A DNA stretch of 8,932 bases from Sulfitobacter sp. (GTDB lineage Bacteria; Pseudomonadota; Alphaproteobacteria; Rhodobacterales; Rhodobacteraceae). The notes below the pieces were generated by a model. It saw nothing but the letters and a program-made list of their open reading frames with translations. It had not been told where the DNA came from and searched no databases. Made by a program: the position numbers and the translations under genes. The stretch lies in NCBI GenBank assembly GCA_026421135.1, contig JAPKCR010000054.1, forward strand, positions 1 to 8,932. The letters are read 5' to 3'. Below, piece after piece: positions 5,811 through 8,932 of this stretch (its first letter is position 1; every line of letters starts with the position of its first letter).

Positions 5811-8006
5811 TCAGTAAAAACTTTGCGGGTCAATATCGACGGAAATGCGCAGATCCCCTTTCAGGCGCAACTGCCCGACCCACTTGGCAAGTGCCTCTTG
5901 CAGGGGCACCGACTTGTCGGCTTTGACAAGCAACCGCACACGGTGACGGCCCCTTACCCGTGCAATTGGTGCAGGGGCGGGGCCGTAAACCTGTGCGCCC
6001 ACAGCCCGCAACGGCCCGTCTTGCCGTGCGAGTTGATTGCCCGCGTCAAAAAGCGCCGCCACATCGGGCCCGCTTAGAATAATACCTGCCATGCGACCGT
6101 AAGGCGGGACACCGGCCTGCCGTCGCTCTGCGGCCTCGGCCTTCCAGAATGCTTCTTCCTCGCCCGCAAGAATGGCGCGGATGACCGGATGGTCAGGCTG
6201 ATAGGTCTGTAACAATGCCGCCCCCGGTGCCTCGGCGCGTCCTGCCCGACCTGCGACCTGCCGCATCAATTGAAAGGTCCGTTCGGCGGCGCGCAGGTCC
6301 GACCCCATCAGCCCAAGATCTGCGTCGATGACGCCCACCAATGTCAGGTTCGGGAAATTATGCCCCTTGGCCACCAGTTGCGTGCCTATAATGATGTCAG
6401 CGGCACCCTCAGCGATGCCTGCAATCTCGGCCTTCAGGGCGCGCGCTGATCCGTACATGTCCGAACTCAGTGTGGCGACCCGCGCGTTCGGCCATAATTC
6501 GGCGGCCTCTTCGCCCAACCGTTCGACACCCGGACCCACGGCTGCAAGTTTGCCTTCGGCCTCGCAGGACGGGCAGGCATCGGGCATCGGTTTGCTTTCG
6601 CCGCATTGATGGCAGACCAGCCGCTTGAGGAACCTGTGCTCGACCATGCGCGCGTCGCAATGATCGCACGCAATTTGGTGCCCGCAAGCCCGGCACAACG
6701 TAACGGGTGCATAGCCACGGCGGTTGATGAACAACATAGCCTGTTCGCCACGCTCCAGGCGTTTGTCGACCTCCGCTCGCAAAGACGGGGACACCCATTT
6801 GTCGCTTGGCAACCCTTCTGTGCGCATATCGATAGCGCCCATCTGTGGCATGACGGCTGGCCCAATTCGCGAGGTCAGTTCGACCCGCGTGTATTTGCCT
6901 GCCTCGGCATTGGCCCAGCTTTCCAAACTCGGCGTGGCCGAAGCCAAGACCACCTGCGCCCCGCAGATCGACGCGCGCAGCACCGCCATGTCGCGGGCAT
7001 TATACAGCACGCCCTCTTCTTGTTTGTAGGATGTGTCGTGTTCTTCATCCACAACGATCAGGCCCAGATTCTGGAACGGCAAGAACAGCGCAGACCGTGC
7101 ACCGATCACAACCTGCGCTTGACCCTGCCCGACCATGCGCCAAATGCGGCGGCGTTCGGTCATGGTGGCCCCTGAATGCCATTCGGCGGGCTTTGCGCCA
7201 AAACGCGCCTCGACCCGGTGAAGAAACTGTTCGGTCAGCGCAATCTCGGGCAGCAGCACAAGCGCCTGACGCCCGGCTTTCAGCGCGGCAGCGACGGCCT
7301 CCAGATACACTTCGGTCTTGCCCGACCCCGTCACACCGCGCAGCAATGTTGTGCCGTATTGGCCTGATTGTACCCCTTTGGCCAGCAGCGCCGAGGCATC
7401 CGCCTGATCCGTTGTCAGCTCTTTGCTGGGCAGGCTTGGGTCCATTCGCAAAAAAGGCGAATCGCGGGGGCTATCTTGTTCAACCACCGCATCCTGCGCG
7501 ACCAATCCCTTGATGACCGATGATGTAACGCCGGCCATCTCGGCCAATTCTTTCAGAGTAAAGGACAGATCGCCGTATTCAGCCAAGGTTTCCAGCACCC
7601 GACGCCGCGCATCTGTCATGCGATCAGGGTCAGAAGTGCCGCGCCGGTAAATCTTGCGCATTGATGGTGGGTCACCCAGCCCAGGTGCCCGGGTGGCTAG
7701 CCGCAACATCGCGGGCATTGGCGTTAGCGTGTACGCTGCCGCCTTGCTCAGAAACGACCGCAATTCTTCGCGCATGGGGGCAGCATCCATCACACGAATA
7801 ACGGACCGGATTTTCGACAATTCGTAATCGCCCTGCCCTGCGCCCCAAACAACGCCCAGCACTTTGCGCGGGCCCAGTGGCACCTCGACAAAAGCACCAA
7901 GATGGCATCCGCCTTCAGGCGCTTTGTAGTCAAGCGCCCGGCCCAAGGGTTGGGTTGTCAGGACGGCGACCAAATCACCTTGGTGAAAGAATTCTGGGGA
8001 TGTCAC
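5811..8006 (-). CDS. priA: Primosomal protein N', replication restart helicase PriA
   Basis: PriA is the 3'-5' DNA helicase that recognises abandoned replication forks and recombination intermediates and starts reassembly of the replisome. Length (731) equals the E. coli enzyme (732). The N-terminal DNA-binding domain is about 1-190. Helicase motif I GVTGSGKT is at 224-231, [11 protein letters not shown] at 251-261, the DEEH box at 320-323 and SATPS at 356-360. Eight zinc-binding cysteines lie at 438, 441, 447, 450, 465, 468, 478 and 481. The second helicase lobe shows [13 protein letters not shown] (541-553) and QVAGRAGR (583-590). All core residues are intact. The start is a GTG at 8006-8004, supported by GGAG six bases upstream. 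It is divergent from the transaldolase gene; RuvCAB in the same window acts on related fork and junction structures, though there is no operon link. Confidence 0.97.
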   Translation of the reverse strand: MTSPEFFHQGDLVAVLTTQPLGRALDYKAPEGGCHLGAFVEVPLGPRKVLGVVWGAGQGDYELSKIRSVIRVMDAAPMREELRSFLSKAAAYTLTPMPAMLRLATRAPGLGDPPSMRKIYRRGTSDPDRMTDARRRVLETLAEYGDLSFTLKELAEMAGVTSSVIKGLVAQDAVVEQDSPRDSPFLRMDPSLPSKELTTDQADASALLAKGVQSGQYGTTLLRGVTGSGKTEVYLEAVAAALKAGRQALVLLPEIALTEQFLHRVEARFGAKPAEWHSGATMTERRRIWRMVGQGQAQVVIGARSALFLPFQNLGLIVVDEEHDTSYKQEEGVLYNARDMAVLRASICGAQVVLASATPSLESWANAEAGKYTRVELTSRIGPAVMPQMGAIDMRTEGLPSDKWVSPSLRAEVDKRLERGEQAMLFINRRGYAPVTLCRACGHQIACDHCDARMVEHRFLKRLVCHQCGESKPMPDACPSCEAEGKLAAVGPGVERLGEEAAELWPNARVATLSSDMYGSARALKAEIAGIAEGAADIIIGTQLVAKGHNFPNLTLVGVIDADLGLMGSDLRAAERTFQLMRQVAGRAGRAEAPGAALLQTYQPDHPVIRAILAGEEEAFWKAEAAERRQAGVPPYGRMAGIILSGPDVAALFDAGNQLARQDGPLRAVGAQVYGPAPAPIARVRGRHRVRLLVKADKSVPLQEALAKWVGQLRLKGDLRISVDIDPQSFY

Positions 8007-8012
8007 CAGCTG

Positions 8013-8016
8013 CTCC
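8013..8016 (-). promoter_or_regulatory. Ribosome binding site supporting the priA GTG start
   Basis: GGAG on the minus strand lies six bases before the GTG at 8006-8004. The product from there opens with [15 protein letters not shown], a sensible PriA N-terminus. Confidence 0.6.
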
Positions 8017-8080
8017 GGTCTTGGGTTACGGGAATTAGGGTTTCAGCAGCGCGGATCATGCGCTAAAGCGTGTGGCAACA

Positions 8081-8109
8081 GACATAGCCATTTGGGCACC
8101 CTATTCCAA
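8081..8109 (-). promoter_or_regulatory. Weak candidate priA promoter
   Basis: On the minus strand TTGGAA (8109-8104) and TATGTC (8086-8081) are 17 bases apart, matching the sigma-70 hexamers at 4/6 and 3/6. The 118-base divergent spacer must hold promoters for both priA and the transaldolase gene, but I see no strong hexamers on either strand. Confidence 0.2.
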
Positions 8110-8111
8110 CC

Positions 8112-8118
8112 GGAAGGA
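8112..8118 (+). promoter_or_regulatory. Strong ribosome binding site of the transaldolase gene
   Basis: GGAAGGA lies six bases before the ATG at 8125. It rules in this start over an in-frame upstream codon at 8092 that would add eleven residues. Confidence 0.75.
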
Positions 8119-8124
8119 AGCAAT

Positions 8125-8778
8125 ATGAAATTCTTTGTAGATACAGCTGAAATCGACGCGATTGCAGAACTGAATGATCTGGGGATGGTCGACGGGGTTA
8201 CAACCAACCCGTCGCTGATCCTGAAATCAGGCCGTGATATTCTGGAAGTCACGAAAGAGATTTGTGATCTGGTGGATGGCCCCGTTTCCGCCGAGGTTGT
8301 TGCCCTGAAGGCAGACGACATGATCGCCGAAGGCCGCAAGTTGGCCGAGATCGCTGAAAATATCGTCGTTAAACTGCCCCTGACATGGGACGGCCTGAAG
8401 GCCTGTAAGGTCCTGACGGGCGAAGGCAAGATGGTTAACGTTACGCTTTGCTTCTCGGCAAACCAGGCGTTGATCGCGGCCAAAGCCGGTGCGACATTCA
8501 TCTCTCCGTTCATCGGGCGTTTGGATGACATCAACCTTGATGGCATGGAATTGATCCAAGACATCCGCATTATCTATGACAACTACGGTTTCGAGACTCA
8601 AATTCTGGCGGCATCGATCCGGACGGTTAACCACGTTCTAGAAGCGGCACGGATCGGGTCTGACGTGATGACTGCCCCACCAGAGGTGATCAAAAAGCTG
8701 GCCACACACCCGCTGACCGACAAGGGTCTTGAGCAGTTCATGGCCGATTGGGCCAAGACCGGCCAGAAAATTCTGTAA
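8125..8778 (+). CDS. Transaldolase, small type (TalC/MipB, FSA-like family)
   Basis: The 217-residue product is a full-length member of the small transaldolase/fructose-6-phosphate aldolase family, a decameric TIM-barrel type. Transaldolase moves a dihydroxyacetone unit between sugar phosphates in the non-oxidative pentose phosphate pathway in the cytoplasm. Visible features are [10 protein letters not shown] with Asp6, GVTTNPSL (24-31, Asn28), the Schiff-base lysine Lys83 in [21 protein letters not shown] (105-115), SPFIGRLDD (127-135) and AASIR (162-166). Glu57 (SAEVVA) and Phe129 replace the Gln59 and Tyr131 that mark E. coli fructose-6-phosphate aldolase, which argues for transaldolase activity even though databases often name such proteins fsa. 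The start has a strong GGAAGGA site. No pathway neighbour is adjacent; it is divergent from priA and appears monocistronic in this window. Confidence 0.93.
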   Translation: MKFFVDTAEIDAIAELNDLGMVDGVTTNPSLILKSGRDILEVTKEICDLVDGPVSAEVVALKADDMIAEGRKLAEIAENIVVKLPLTWDGLKACKVLTGEGKMVNVTLCFSANQALIAAKAGATFISPFIGRLDDINLDGMELIQDIRIIYDNYGFETQILAASIRTVNHVLEAARIGSDVMTAPPEVIKKLATHPLTDKGLEQFMADWAKTGQKIL

Positions 8779-8784
8779 TACAGA

Positions 8785-8886
8785 CTAGCGTGCGGTGCTT
8801 TCGAGCAGCGCACGCAACACAGCCGGGTTTAGCGGGAAAAGCTGGTTGGTTGGCGGCGCGGTTTGGAAACAAGGGGTATCTTTCAT
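8785..8886 (-). CDS. Doubtful small ORF converging on the transaldolase gene
   Basis: A 33-codon minus-strand frame runs from ATG 8886-8884 to TAG 8787-8785. It begins MKDTPCFQTAPPTNQLF and ends in a Leu/Ala-rich stretch (LNPAVLRALLESTAR). AAGGG sits immediately before the ATG, too close for normal use; a GTG at 8910-8908 with AAAGGG eight bases upstream would give 41 codons. An in-frame stop lies just upstream, so it is not the tail of a longer intact gene. Its last codons coincide with the GC-rich hairpin at 8788-8815. It may be a genuine small protein, a decayed gene end, or chance; I do not recognise it. Confidence 0.25.
   Translation of the reverse strand: MKDTPCFQTAPPTNQLFPLNPAVLRALLESTAR
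8788..8815 (+). terminator. GC-rich hairpin after the transaldolase gene
   Basis: GCGTGCG (8788-8794) pairs with CGCACGC (8809-8815). After one G-G mismatch, TGC pairs with GCA, closing a TTTCGA loop. It begins nine bases after the transaldolase stop, where a terminator is expected, but no T-tract follows on the plus strand. It may be a terminator without a classical U-run or an mRNA 3'-end stabiliser. Confidence 0.4.
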
Positions 8887-8932
8887 CCCTTGATTTGATG
8901 CCTTAAACACAGATGTGTCCCTTTAAATGCTA

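Noticed and set aside
6606..7175. 189-codon plus-strand reading frame antisense to priA
   Set aside because: It overlaps the zinc and helicase motifs of priA and has shadow-like composition with no domain.
8043..8570. 175-codon minus-strand frame across the transaldolase gene
   Set aside because: It is antisense to a gene with an intact active site and a strong ribosome binding site; the Ser/Arg/Ile-rich translation is an antisense shadow.
8907..8918. ACACA-GA-TGTGT palindrome near the right edge
   Set aside because: It is short and common in form, with no downstream gene visible in the window to judge whether it is an operator.

Overview
The window looks like ordinary chromosomal core genome from an alphaproteobacterium, most likely the Rhodobacterales (Roseobacter group). 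This rests on the ruvC-ruvA-ruvB order, the DUF1127 small protein with its WNDAR...LTDRELDDIGL core, the style of PriA, PrmA and transaldolase, moderately high GC content, and two short unknown proteins that resemble ones I recall from Roseobacter genomes. The order assignment is inference from memory, not a search. I see no tRNA, rRNA, CRISPR array, insertion sequence, phage gene or other sign of recent transfer.

Layout from left to right. On the minus strand, positions 1-2373 carry ruvC, ruvA and ruvB (Holliday-junction resolvase and branch-migration motor), followed by the 5' end of an unknown gene that runs off the left edge. ruvC and ruvA overlap in an ATGA, so they are probably translationally coupled. 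About 330 bases of non-coding DNA (2374-2700) then separate the ruv operon from a plus-strand DUF1127 gene. This gap holds a likely ruv promoter containing a one-mismatch match to the alphaproteobacterial LexA box (GTTC-N7-GTTC), and a 7-bp inverted repeat. A strong bidirectional terminator hairpin (2968-3007) closes the DUF1127 gene and insulates it from the converging minus-strand genes.

The second minus-strand block (3029-8006) reads priA (replication restart helicase), an orphan 12-TM MFS transporter, prmA (ribosomal protein L11 methyltransferase) and a small single-pass membrane protein of unknown function. The priA-MFS gap is 143 bases and the MFS-prmA gap 61 bases, so these may be separate or loosely coupled transcripts rather than one tight operon. 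Divergent from priA, a plus-strand gene encodes a 217-residue small-type transaldolase. Its active site carries Glu57 and Phe129, where E. coli fructose-6-phosphate aldolase has Gln and Tyr, so transaldolase is the better name. The last 154 bases hold a GC-rich hairpin after that gene and a doubtful 33-codon minus-strand ORF.

Functionally the window is housekeeping: recombination and fork repair (ruvCAB, priA), translation modification (prmA), central carbon metabolism (transaldolase), plus several poorly understood small or transport proteins. I did not find a convincing new multi-gene system. The best leads are the putative SOS control site of ruvCAB, the unknown gene after ruvB, the unknown membrane protein after prmA, and a 17-base exact repeat shared by two intergenic positions 5.6 kb apart.
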